A stretch of DNA of 64,000 nucleotides, taken from the NCBI GenBank assembly GCA_963728985.1, contig CAVSME010000007.1, positions 186,001 to 250,000 on the forward strand, in the 5' to 3' direction. Shown here in pieces: positions 27,706 through 34,917 of the stretch (its first letter is position 1; every line of letters starts with the position of its first letter). A program made the translations under genes and the position numbers. The stretch comes from DASXAI01 sp963728985 (GTDB lineage: Bacteria > Actinomycetota > Acidimicrobiia > Acidimicrobiales > Ilumatobacteraceae). The notes beneath the pieces were generated by a model that made no database searches, was not told the origin of the DNA, and saw only the letters and a program-made list of their open reading frames with translations.

Positions 27706-28138
27706 GCAGGCGGGCGACGGCGGCGATGGCCAGCTCGTAGCCCTGCCCTCGGAAGCCCATGATCGAACCCGTGGCCACGGGAGCGATCACGCTCGTGTGG
27801 CGCCAGGCCTCCCGGGCGTTCGGGTTCGACAGGTGCACCTCCACCACCGGCCCGTCGAACGCCGCCAACGCGTCGTGGATGGCCCAGGAGTAGTGGGTGA
27901 ACGCGCCCGGGTTGATGATGATGGCGGCGCAGCGGCCGCGGGCGGCGTGGATGGCGTCGATCAGATCGCCTTCGTGGTTCGACTGGAACGACTCCACCGC
28001 CAGCGCGTGGGCCGCGGCGGCGCGCTCGGTAGTAGCCACGTGATCAGCAAGGGTGTCGGTCCCGTACACGGCCGGCTCCCGCGTCCCGAGCAGGTTGAGG
28101 TTGGGGCCGTGCAGCAGCAGCACGATCGGATCGCTCAA
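27692..28138 (-). CDS. aroQ: 3-dehydroquinate dehydratase, type II
   Basis: Third shikimate step. The 148-residue protein has every family motif: LLHGPNLNLLGTREPAVYG (with Tyr base), ESFQSNHEGDLID, INPGAFTHYSWAI and VEVHLSNPNAREAWRHTSVI (His acid). TTG 28138 overlaps the aroB stop (TTGA), so it is coupled to aroB and ends the aroC-K-B-Q unit. Confidence 0.96.
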   Translation of the reverse strand: MSDPIVLLLHGPNLNLLGTREPAVYGTDTLADHVATTERAAAAHALAVESFQSNHEGDLIDAIHAARGRCAAIIINPGAFTHYSWAIHDALAAFDGPVVEVHLSNPNAREAWRHTSVIAPVATGSIMGFRGQGYELAIAAVARLLTTG

Positions 28139-29121
28139 GCCCGCGCCTCCATGCGTACGAGCGCGGCCCGCACCGCCGCCGGTTCCACGCCGGTCACCAG
28201 CTCCACGCCGCGCTCGCCGTCGAGCACGAACGTCAGCCCCGCCAGTGCCTTCTTGTCGCGCGCCATGAGGGTGAGGAGCTCGTCGTGGTCGACGCCGGCG
28301 GGCAGCGACGCATCGAGCCCGTAGGCCGCGATCACCGCCAGGTGGTCATCGACGCGGGCGGCATCGACCCGCCCGAGCTCAGCGGCCAGCTCGGCGGCGA
28401 ACACCAGCCCGATGGCCACCGCCTCGCCGTGGCGCAGATCGAACCGGCCGGCCACCTCGAGGGCGTGGGCCAGGGTGTGGCCGTAATTGAGCGTGGCCCG
28501 CTGCCCCGTGCGCTCCTGCGGGTCAGCCGCCACCACCGCCGCCTTGATGGCGACGCACCGGGCGATGCGCTCCTCGAGCGGGAGGGCCAGCAGGTCGTCG
28601 CCGGTGAGGAAGTGGTACTTGGCCATCTCGCCGTTGCCGCAGCGCCACTCCCGCTCGGGCAGGGACGCCAGCAGCTCGGTGTCGCACAGCACCGCCGCCG
28701 GGGGCCAGAACGCTCCGGCGAGGTTCTTGCCCTCGGGGAGGTTCACGCCCGTCTTGCCGCCGATGGCGGCATCGACCATGCCGAGCAACGTGGTGGGCAC
28801 GTGCACCACCTCGACGCCACGGTGGTAGACCGCCGCCGCGAACCCGGCGACGTCGGTCACCATGCCGCCGCCCACCGCCACCACGCAATCGGCCCGGGTG
28901 AGACCGGCAGCGGCGAAGCCCCGGCACAGGTCTTCGATGGTGGCCAGCGTCTTGTGCGCTTCGCCCTGCCCGATGGTGAGCACCTCGTGCTCGACGGGCA
29001 CCTCCACGCACGGCAGCCCGTCCTGCGTGACCACGGCGACGCGACGCACGCCGGCGGGCAGCACCTCGCCGAGCGCGGCGCGGGCCCCGGCGCCGACCAC
29101 CACCTCCCCGACACGGATCAC
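28135..29121 (-). CDS. aroB: 3-dehydroquinate synthase
   Basis: Second shikimate step, NAD- and metal-dependent. Visible motifs are VVAVGGGMVTDVAGFAAA, PTTLLGMVDAAIGGKTGVN, GKNLAGAFWPP, and the metal histidines in LNYGHTLAHALE and LRHGEAVAIG. At 328 residues it is shorter than the roughly 360 of E. coli, mostly at the N-terminus. GTG 29121 overlaps the aroK stop (GTGA). Confidence 0.96.
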   Translation of the reverse strand: MIRVGEVVVGAGARAALGEVLPAGVRRVAVVTQDGLPCVEVPVEHEVLTIGQGEAHKTLATIEDLCRGFAAAGLTRADCVVAVGGGMVTDVAGFAAAVYHRGVEVVHVPTTLLGMVDAAIGGKTGVNLPEGKNLAGAFWPPAAVLCDTELLASLPEREWRCGNGEMAKYHFLTGDDLLALPLEERIARCVAIKAAVVAADPQERTGQRATLNYGHTLAHALEVAGRFDLRHGEAVAIGLVFAAELAAELGRVDAARVDDHLAVIAAYGLDASLPAGVDHDELLTLMARDKKALAGLTFVLDGERGVELVTGVEPAAVRAALVRMEARA

Positions 29122-29639
29122 GGTGCCAGCACCCGATCGGCCACCTGCGCCGGCGTGAGGTCGTCGATGTCGATGATCTCTCCCGCCACCTCCTCGTAGA
29201 GCGCCGTGCGGTCCGCCGCCATCTGCGCCATCGTGGCCGCGGGGTCGCGCTCGAGCAGGGGCCGGTGGTCCTGGCGCAACGCCCGCCCCACCAGCAGGCC
29301 GGGCGAGGCCCGCAACCACACCACCTTCGCAGCCTGGCGGCGCAGCGCGTCCCGGTTGACCGGCGACAGCACCACGCCACCGGCGGCGGCGATCACAGCC
29401 GGCTCGGGCGAGGCCAGGGCGTCGAGCAGGGCGTCGGTCTCCAGCGGCCGGTACGCGGCCTCGCCATCGGTCTCGAAGATCTCGCGCACGGTCCGACCGG
29501 TGCGCGCTTCCACCATCTCGTCGCTGTCGAAGAAGGGGCGGTGCAGTCGCGCCGCCAGGATGTGGCCGACTGTCGACTTGCCGCTGCCCATCAAGCCGAC
29601 GAGCACGATGTGGCCGGCCGGCGGGTCAGAGGGAGGCAC
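29118..29639 (-). CDS. aroK: Shikimate kinase
   Basis: Phosphorylates shikimate. P-loop GLMGSGKST (15-23), the shikimate-binding DSDE and FETDGEAAYRPLE, the AAAGGVVLSP glycines (usually GGG; here AGG), and the lid arginines in RQDHRPLLERDP. 173 residues. GTG 29639 lies 14 nt inside aroC. Confidence 0.95.
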   Translation of the reverse strand: MPPSDPPAGHIVLVGLMGSGKSTVGHILAARLHRPFFDSDEMVEARTGRTVREIFETDGEAAYRPLETDALLDALASPEPAVIAAAGGVVLSPVNRDALRRQAAKVVWLRASPGLLVGRALRQDHRPLLERDPAATMAQMAADRTALYEEVAGEIIDIDDLTPAQVADRVLAP

Positions 29640-30786
29640 GGAAGGCAGCGGCGTTGCGAGCCAGCTCGTCGATGGAGTCGCCGCCGAACTTGCGCTGGGC
29701 CTCGGCCGCCAGGACGAGGGCCACCATGGTCTCGGCCACCACGCCCATGGCCGGCACCGCGGTGACGTCGGTGCGCTCCTTGAAGCTCACCGTCTCCTCC
29801 TTGGTGACGACGTCCACCGTCTTCAGCGTGGGCCGGTTGAGCGTGGCCAGCGGCTTCATGGCCGCCCGCACGACCACCAGCTCGCCGGTGCTCATGCCCC
29901 CCTCGACGCCGCCGGCCAGGGTGGACTCGCGGCGGTAGCGCTCGGTGCTGGCGTCCCACACGATGGGATCGTGGGCATCGCTGCCGCGCCGCGCCGCCAC
30001 CTCGAAGCCGTCGCCCACCTCCACCCCCTTCACCGCTTGGATGCTCATCACCGCCTGGGCCAGGAGGGCGTCGAGCTTGCGATCCCAGTGGACGTGGCTG
30101 CCGAGCCCGACGGGCACGCCCGACGCCAGCACCTCCACGATGCCGCCGAGGCTGTCGCCGACCTTGGCCGCCGCCTCCACCTCGGCCACCATCGCCTCCT
30201 CGGCGGCGGGGTCGAAGCAGCGCACCGGTGATGCGTCGACGGCGGCGAGATCGGCCGGCGTCGGCCGCGACCCGGCCTTGGCCCTCGCTCCGCCCATCTG
30301 GATCACGTGGCTGATCACCTCGACGCCGAGCTGGCGCAACAGCAGCTTGGCCACCGCCCCCGCGGCCACGCGGGCCGCCGTCTCGCGGGCGCTGGCCCGC
30401 TCCAGCACGTCCCGCGCGTCGGTGAAGCCGTACTTCTGCATGCCGGCGAGATCGGCGTGGCCGGGCCGGGGCTGGGTGAGCGGCGACTGGGTGGCCCCGG
30501 GCGCCGGCGACATCTCCTCGTGCCACTTGTCGGAGCGGGTCCACTCGGTGTTGGCGATCTCGATGGCGACCGGCGACCCGAGCGTGCGGCCGTGGCGGAT
30601 GCCGGCGAGCAGCGTGATCTCGTCCTGCTCGAAGCGCATGCGGGGACCGCGGCCGTAGCCGAGGCGGCGGCGGGCCAGCTCGCGCTGCACGTCCTCGACA
30701 ATGACGGGCAGCCCGGCGGGGAGGCCCTCCACGATCACCACGAGCGCCTGCCCGTGGCTCTCCCCCGCCGTCAGGAACCGGATCAT
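29626..30786 (-). CDS. aroC: Chorismate synthase
   Basis: Final shikimate step, using reduced FMN. The 386-residue protein starts MIRFLTAGESHGQALVVIVE (GESHG signature), then RRLGYGRGPRM, RPGHADLAGMQKYG and RASARETAARVAAGAVA. It opens the aroC-K-B-Q unit from its own leaderless promoter, whose -10 box overlaps the stop codon of the upstream gene. Confidence 0.97.
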   Translation of the reverse strand: MIRFLTAGESHGQALVVIVEGLPAGLPVIVEDVQRELARRRLGYGRGPRMRFEQDEITLLAGIRHGRTLGSPVAIEIANTEWTRSDKWHEEMSPAPGATQSPLTQPRPGHADLAGMQKYGFTDARDVLERASARETAARVAAGAVAKLLLRQLGVEVISHVIQMGGARAKAGSRPTPADLAAVDASPVRCFDPAAEEAMVAEVEAAAKVGDSLGGIVEVLASGVPVGLGSHVHWDRKLDALLAQAVMSIQAVKGVEVGDGFEVAARRGSDAHDPIVWDASTERYRRESTLAGGVEGGMSTGELVVVRAAMKPLATLNRPTLKTVDVVTKEETVSFKERTDVTAVPAMGVVAETMVALVLAAEAQRKFGGDSIDELARNAAAFRASL

Positions 30787-30793
30787 CGAGACG

Positions 30794-30799
30794 AGGCTA
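30794..30799 (-). promoter_or_regulatory. -10 box of aroC (leaderless)
   Basis: TAGCCT on the minus strand, 7 nt before the aroC ATG. Its TAG is also the stop codon of the prepilin-peptidase-like gene. Confidence 0.5.
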
Positions 30800-31420
30800 A
30801 TGAAGGAGCAGGGCCACGACGGTGCCGAATCCCAGGCAGGGACCGAAGGCGAAGGCGCGCCGACGGTCGCGGTGGCGGGCCAGCAGGATCACGCCGGCCA
30901 CGGCGCCGGTGACCATGGCGACCAGCAGCGCCACGAACGCGCTGGCGATGGCGGTGGCGCCGAGGGCGAGCCCGAGGGAGAGCCCGAGCTTCACGTCGCC
31001 GAAGCCCATGCCGGCGGGGCTGACGAGGTGGATGGCCAGGAGGATGCCGGCCATCACCACGGCTCCGACCGCCGCCCGTGCCGCGATGGCGACGTCGCCG
31101 TCGACCAGCGCGGCCGCACCGGCGGCGACGGCCACGGCGAGCGCACCGGGCAGCGTCAGGCGATCGGGCAGGCGGTGCCAGCGCAGATCGATGGCCGCCG
31201 CCAGCACCACGACCGGTGCCACCGCCGCGCCGGGCACGGCCAGCGCGGCGGGGTCCGCTGTCAGCACGAGGGCCCCGGCCACGAGCCCGGTTGCGGCGCC
31301 CAGCACGCCGGCGGGCGCATCGGGCGGCGCCCACCATCGCCGGCGCGGTATGCCGGCGGCCAGGTGGCGCAGGCCGCCGTCAGCGGCCGCTCCCGCTACC
31401 GCCACCCCGCCCGCGGCCAC
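30797..31420 (-). CDS. Prepilin peptidase-like A24 membrane aspartyl protease
   Basis: About 207 residues with six or more hydrophobic segments. The two catalytic aspartates fit the family: LAAAIDLRWHRLPDRLTLPG and GMGFGDVKLGLSLGLALG (GxGD motif). The N-terminal Cys-rich methylation domain of full PilD is missing, so it resembles the peptidase-only TadV/CpaA type. No pilin or secretion genes are nearby. As the bases stand it has no stop before it: the aroE frame runs straight in. GTG 31420 is an inferred start. A gene of this kind after aroE is common in actinobacteria. Confidence 0.75.
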   Translation of the reverse strand: MAAGGVAVAGAAADGGLRHLAAGIPRRRWWAPPDAPAGVLGAATGLVAGALVLTADPAALAVPGAAVAPVVVLAAAIDLRWHRLPDRLTLPGALAVAVAAGAAALVDGDVAIAARAAVGAVVMAGILLAIHLVSPAGMGFGDVKLGLSLGLALGATAIASAFVALLVAMVTGAVAGVILLARHRDRRRAFAFGPCLGFGTVVALLLH

Positions 31421-31434
31421 GACCTGCCAGCCGC

Positions 31435-32287
31435 TCAGCGCGCCGCCCGCTCTCGATCGGCGAGCTCCCGCTCGGCGGCGGCGCGCATGGCGGCCACCGG
31501 CGCGGCTGACACCCGTCCACAGGGTGAAGGCCAGTGCCGCCTGGTGCACCAGCATGCCGAGACCGTCGACGGTCACCGCGCCGGCGGCGCGGGCCGCGTG
31601 CAGCAGCGCCGTGTCGAGGGGGTGCACCACGATGTCGGCCACCACCACGCCCGGGCGCAGCAGCGCCGGGTCGATGGGCAGCGCGTCCGCACCGGCGCCC
31701 ATGCCCACCGGTGTGGCGTTCACGACGACGTCAGCGGTGGGCACGTCCGCCACGCTCCCCACCCGGCCCGCCGGCCCAGCCAGCACCGCCGCCGTGGCCG
31801 CCGGGCCCGCCGATCGGTTGACGACGGCCACGTCGGCCGCCCCGGCCTCACCGAGGGCGAGGGCGAGGGCCCGCCCGGCGCCGCCCGCCCCGAGCAGCAC
31901 CACCCGCCGGCCCGCCGGGTCGCACCCCGCCTCTCGCAACGACGCCACGAAGCCCTCGCCGTCGGTGTTGTGGCCTTCGAGGGTGCCGTCGGCGCGGCGC
32001 CGCACCGTGTTGACCGCCTGCAACCGCGCCGCCGGCGGCGTGCACGTGTCGACGGCGGCGGCGACGTCGGTCTTGTGGGGCATCGTGACGCTCAGGCCGT
32101 CGATGCCCAGTGCCCGCATGCCGGCCAGGGCCGCCGGCACCTGCCCCGGCGCGACCTCGAGGGCCACGTACACCCAGTCCAGGCCGCAGGCCTCGAAGGC
32201 GGCGTTGTGCAGCGCCGGCGACAGCGAGTGCCGCACCGGTGCGCCGATCACCCCGGCCAGGCGGGTCTGTCCGGACAGGCGCGACAC
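31435..32287 (-). CDS. aroE: Shikimate dehydrogenase, frameshifted at its C-terminus
   Basis: NADP-dependent reduction of 3-dehydroshikimate. Present are GAPVRHSLSPALHNAAF, LSVTMPHKTDVA (catalytic Lys), HNTDGEGF (Asp), VVLLGAGGAGRALALAL (NADP) and NATPVGM. After FTLWTGVS the frame reads RAGGRHARRRR and runs into the next gene. Skipping one C near 31505 instead gives APVAAMRAAAERELADRERA and an Arg then TGA at 31437-31435, the normal AroE ending. The span is 3n+1, so one base is extra. GTG 32287 is supported by a TAGCCT box 8 nt upstream. Confidence 0.88.
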
Positions 32288-32295
32288 GAGCGGGC

Positions 32296-32301
32296 AGGCT
32301 A
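32296..32301 (-). promoter_or_regulatory. -10 box of aroE (leaderless)
   Basis: TAGCCT on the minus strand, 8 nt before GTG 32287, in the 20-nt gap to the divergent lipoprotein gene. Confidence 0.48.
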
Positions 32302-32307
32302 TGTCGC

Positions 32308-33276
32308 GTGCCGCGCCTCCTCGCCGCTCTTGCCGCGCTCGTCGTGTTGGCCGCCTGCAGCAGCACCAACGACGGCCCAGTCGCGGTCACCGCCACCACC
32401 ACGGCCGCCCGGCCGGCCACCGTGGCCGAGCTGCTCACCCGGCGCGTCGTGCTGGCCCACGCCGGCGGCGACGACGACTACCCGCACTCCACGCCGTACG
32501 CCTTCGCCGAGTCGGTCAAGGCCGGCGTCGACGTCCTCGACCTCGACGTGCGCCTCTCCGGCGACGGCGTGCTCGTGGTGCAGCACGACGAGGACCTCCA
32601 GCGCACCACCAACAGCACCGACAGGGTGGCCAGCCACACGTACGCCGAGCTCCGAGCGCTCGACAACGCCTACTGGTTCAACACCCGGTGCAACACGTGC
32701 AAGAACCGGCCCGCGGCCGACTACGTCTGGCGAGGCGTGCGCACCGGGGACAAGCCCCCGCCGCCCGGCTACACGCCCGACGACTTCATCATCCCGACCT
32801 TCCACGACATCGCCACCCGCTACCCCGCGCTGCCCCTCAACATCGAGATCAAGGGCACCATCGACGACGGGATCGGGGTCCCCGTCGCCACGGCGCTGGC
32901 GGCCGAGCTGAAGGCACTCGGCCGCGAGGAGAGCACGGTCGTCACGTCGTTCGACGACGCCGTGCTCGCGGCGTTCCACCAGCTCGCCCCGAACGTGGAG
33001 CTGTCACCGGGCCTGCAGGCCACGACGGCATGGGTGCTGGGTGGCGCCCCGCTCCCCGGCGGCATGCGCATCCTGCAGATCCCGCCCGAGTACCAGGGCA
33101 TCACGGTGCTCACACCGGACCTCATCGCGAAGGCGAAGGCGGCCGGCTACCCCTTGTGGATCTGGCCCAACGGCGACAAGTACGAGAACGAGGCCGGGTA
33201 TCGCCAGTTGTTCCAGATGGGGATCGAGGGCGTCAACGCATCGAAGCCGCGCGCCGGGGTGGCGGCCCGGGGATAG
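32308..33276 (+). CDS. Glycerophosphodiester phosphodiesterase-like lipoprotein
   Basis: A 322-residue lipoprotein: signal LLAALAALVVLAAC with lipobox Cys17, a Thr/Ala linker, then a GDPD TIM barrel (VVLAHAGGDDDYP with His51, VDVLDLDVRLSGDGVLVVQHDE with the second His, PLNIEIKG, and late LWIWPNG). The usual HRG-xxx-PENT is HAGGDDDYPHST, so one metal-binding Glu is changed and the substrate may differ from glycerophosphodiesters. An insertion with two cysteines (CNTC) follows the second His. GTG 32308 is divergent from aroE with a 20-nt gap. Confidence 0.85.
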   Translation: MPRLLAALAALVVLAACSSTNDGPVAVTATTTAARPATVAELLTRRVVLAHAGGDDDYPHSTPYAFAESVKAGVDVLDLDVRLSGDGVLVVQHDEDLQRTTNSTDRVASHTYAELRALDNAYWFNTRCNTCKNRPAADYVWRGVRTGDKPPPPGYTPDDFIIPTFHDIATRYPALPLNIEIKGTIDDGIGVPVATALAAELKALGREESTVVTSFDDAVLAAFHQLAPNVELSPGLQATTAWVLGGAPLPGGMRILQIPPEYQGITVLTPDLIAKAKAAGYPLWIWPNGDKYENEAGYRQLFQMGIEGVNASKPRAGVAARG

Positions 33277-33302
33277 TGCCCGCCGCCGTTCTGGGCGTCC
33301 TG

Positions 33303-33320
33303 CGTCTCATATGTGAGACG
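33303..33320. repeat. Short perfect inverted repeat between convergent genes
   Basis: CGTCTCA and TGAGACG around a TATG loop (7-bp stem). It lies between the lipoprotein gene and mltG, which converge, and may act as a bidirectional terminator. No T-run follows, so it could also be a protein site. Confidence 0.45.
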
Positions 33321-33346
33321 GGTCACGCCGAGAACGACCGCTGCCG

Positions 33347-34504
33347 TTACCCGAGGAGGCCGGCGGCCTTGGCCTTGGCCACGTTGGCTTCGTGGTCGCG
33401 CGCGTTGGTGGCGAAGGCGTGGTTGCCGACGGCATCGGCCAGCACGTAGTAGAGCAACGCACACGGCTCGTCCGGCGTGTTCGTGGGGCACGAGTCCGGG
33501 TTGGGCGCCGGGTTGATCACGGCCTTGATGGCCGCCTCACCGGGGTTGGCGATCGGCGTGAACGGCAGGCCGGCGTGGAGGTAGGTGTTCCACGGCGTGT
33601 CGAGCGCCTTCAGCTGATCGAACGGCGTCTTCGGGTCCTGGTTGTAGAAGAGCGTGGCGTCGACCTGCAGCGGCATCCCGAGCGACAGGCGATTGAAGAT
33701 GACTCGGGCGATCTTGGGCCGGTCCTCGGCCGTCTTCGCCTCACGCTCGACCATCGAGGCGATGATCAGGTCCTGGTAGGCGTTCTCCGGCGGCAGCTTG
33801 TCGAGCCCGACCGACGCCCCCACCTTCTCCATCTGCGTCACCAGCCGCTGCACGATCTTGGCCTCGGTGTCGTTGCCGGCGATCTGGTACTTGGCCGGGA
33901 ACATGAGGCCCTCGAGGCTGTTGATGCCGGCCGGCTCGTACTTCGAGCGGATCTGGCCGTCGGTGGCCGCCTGCACGATCGTCGCCTGCTGCAACCGCGG
34001 GATGGTCTCCTGCAGCCGCTGGCCGATCTGGGTGATGGTGAAGCCCTCGGGGAACACCACGTTGTCGAACGTCTGCGCCGGCGGCGTGCGCAGCACGGCG
34101 AGGATGTTGCCCATCGTGTCGCGCGGCTTGAGGGTGTAGTAGCCGGGCTGGAGGTCGACGTCGGCCTTGTGGTCGGCGTACCAGCGGAACACGGCGTCGT
34201 TCGTGATGATGCCCTGCGCCTTGAGGCGCTTCGACACCGAGTCGAGGGTGTCGCCGGCGTTCACCGTGAAGTTGACCGGCGCGCCCGCGCTGCCAGGCGG
34301 GTTCAGCTGGCGGCTGAGCCACAGCCCGGCGGCACCGGCCACCAGCAGCAGGACCACGAGCAGCGCGAGGGCGCTGAACCCGATGTAGCGGGCGGCAGGA
34401 CGGCTGCGGCGGGGCCGCTCCCCCTCGAACTCGTACAGCTCGTCGACGCCGTCCCAGGGGTCCCTCGACCAGTCGTCGAGGACCGGCGGGCGCGACGAGC
34501 TCAT
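33347..34504 (-). CDS. mltG: Endolytic murein transglycosylase MltG
   Basis: Cuts nascent peptidoglycan to end strand growth. The 385-residue protein has a cytoplasmic N-terminus, one transmembrane helix (about 44-65), a LysM-like domain (NFTVNAGDTLDSVSKRLKAQG) and the YceG catalytic domain with the glutamate in IIASMVEREAK, then MPLQVDATLFY and CALLYYVLAD. ATG 34504 overlaps the ruvX stop (ATGA). Confidence 0.95.
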   Translation of the reverse strand: MSSSRPPVLDDWSRDPWDGVDELYEFEGERPRRSRPAARYIGFSALALLVVLLLVAGAAGLWLSRQLNPPGSAGAPVNFTVNAGDTLDSVSKRLKAQGIITNDAVFRWYADHKADVDLQPGYYTLKPRDTMGNILAVLRTPPAQTFDNVVFPEGFTITQIGQRLQETIPRLQQATIVQAATDGQIRSKYEPAGINSLEGLMFPAKYQIAGNDTEAKIVQRLVTQMEKVGASVGLDKLPPENAYQDLIIASMVEREAKTAEDRPKIARVIFNRLSLGMPLQVDATLFYNQDPKTPFDQLKALDTPWNTYLHAGLPFTPIANPGEAAIKAVINPAPNPDSCPTNTPDEPCALLYYVLADAVGNHAFATNARDHEANVAKAKAAGLLG

Positions 34505-34917
34505 GTCCGGCGACCGTCCAGCCAGGCCTGCAGCATCACGGCAGCAGCGACCTTGTCGACGACGCGCCGGCGCGCCTCGGCCCGCATCTTCTGCTCCATG
34601 AGCAGGCGATCAGCCGACACGGTCGTCAGGCGTTCGTCGAACGTCTCCACCGGCACCCCGACGACGCTACCCAGTTCCTCCGCCTCGGTGACGGCACCGC
34701 GCGCCGCCGGACCGACGGTGCCGTCGAGCGACAGCGGGAGGCCGACGATCACCCGCTCGGCCTCCTCCTCCTCGACCAGCGCCTTGATGCGGCGATGGTC
34801 CGCTTCGTGCGAGCCGGTGCGCTGGAGCACGGTGAGGGGCGAGGCGATGGTGCCCGAGCGGTCGCTCACCGCCACCCCGATGCGCTTGGACCCGAGGTCG
34901 AGCGCAAGGACGCGCAT
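34501..34917 (-). CDS. ruvX: Putative pre-16S rRNA nuclease (RuvX/YqgF)
   Basis: A 138-residue RNase-H-like protein linked to 16S rRNA 5' processing. It has RVLALDLGSKRIGVAVSD with the first catalytic Asp, VIVGLPLSLDG, VETFDERLTTVSA (Glu/Arg) and RRVVDKVAAAVMLQAWLD (last Asp). The ATG shares one base with the alaS stop (TGATG). alaS-ruvX-mltG-aroE is the expected order. Confidence 0.95.
   Translation of the reverse strand: MRVLALDLGSKRIGVAVSDRSGTIASPLTVLQRTGSHEADHRRIKALVEEEEAERVIVGLPLSLDGTVGPAARGAVTEAEELGSVVGVPVETFDERLTTVSADRLLMEQKMRAEARRRVVDKVAAAVMLQAWLDGRRT

Noticed and set aside
30797..32287. A genuine AroE-prepilin peptidase fusion protein
   Set aside because: The junction translates as Arg-rich nonsense, while skipping one base restores a normal AroE C-terminus and stop. 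Frameshift is the simpler reading.
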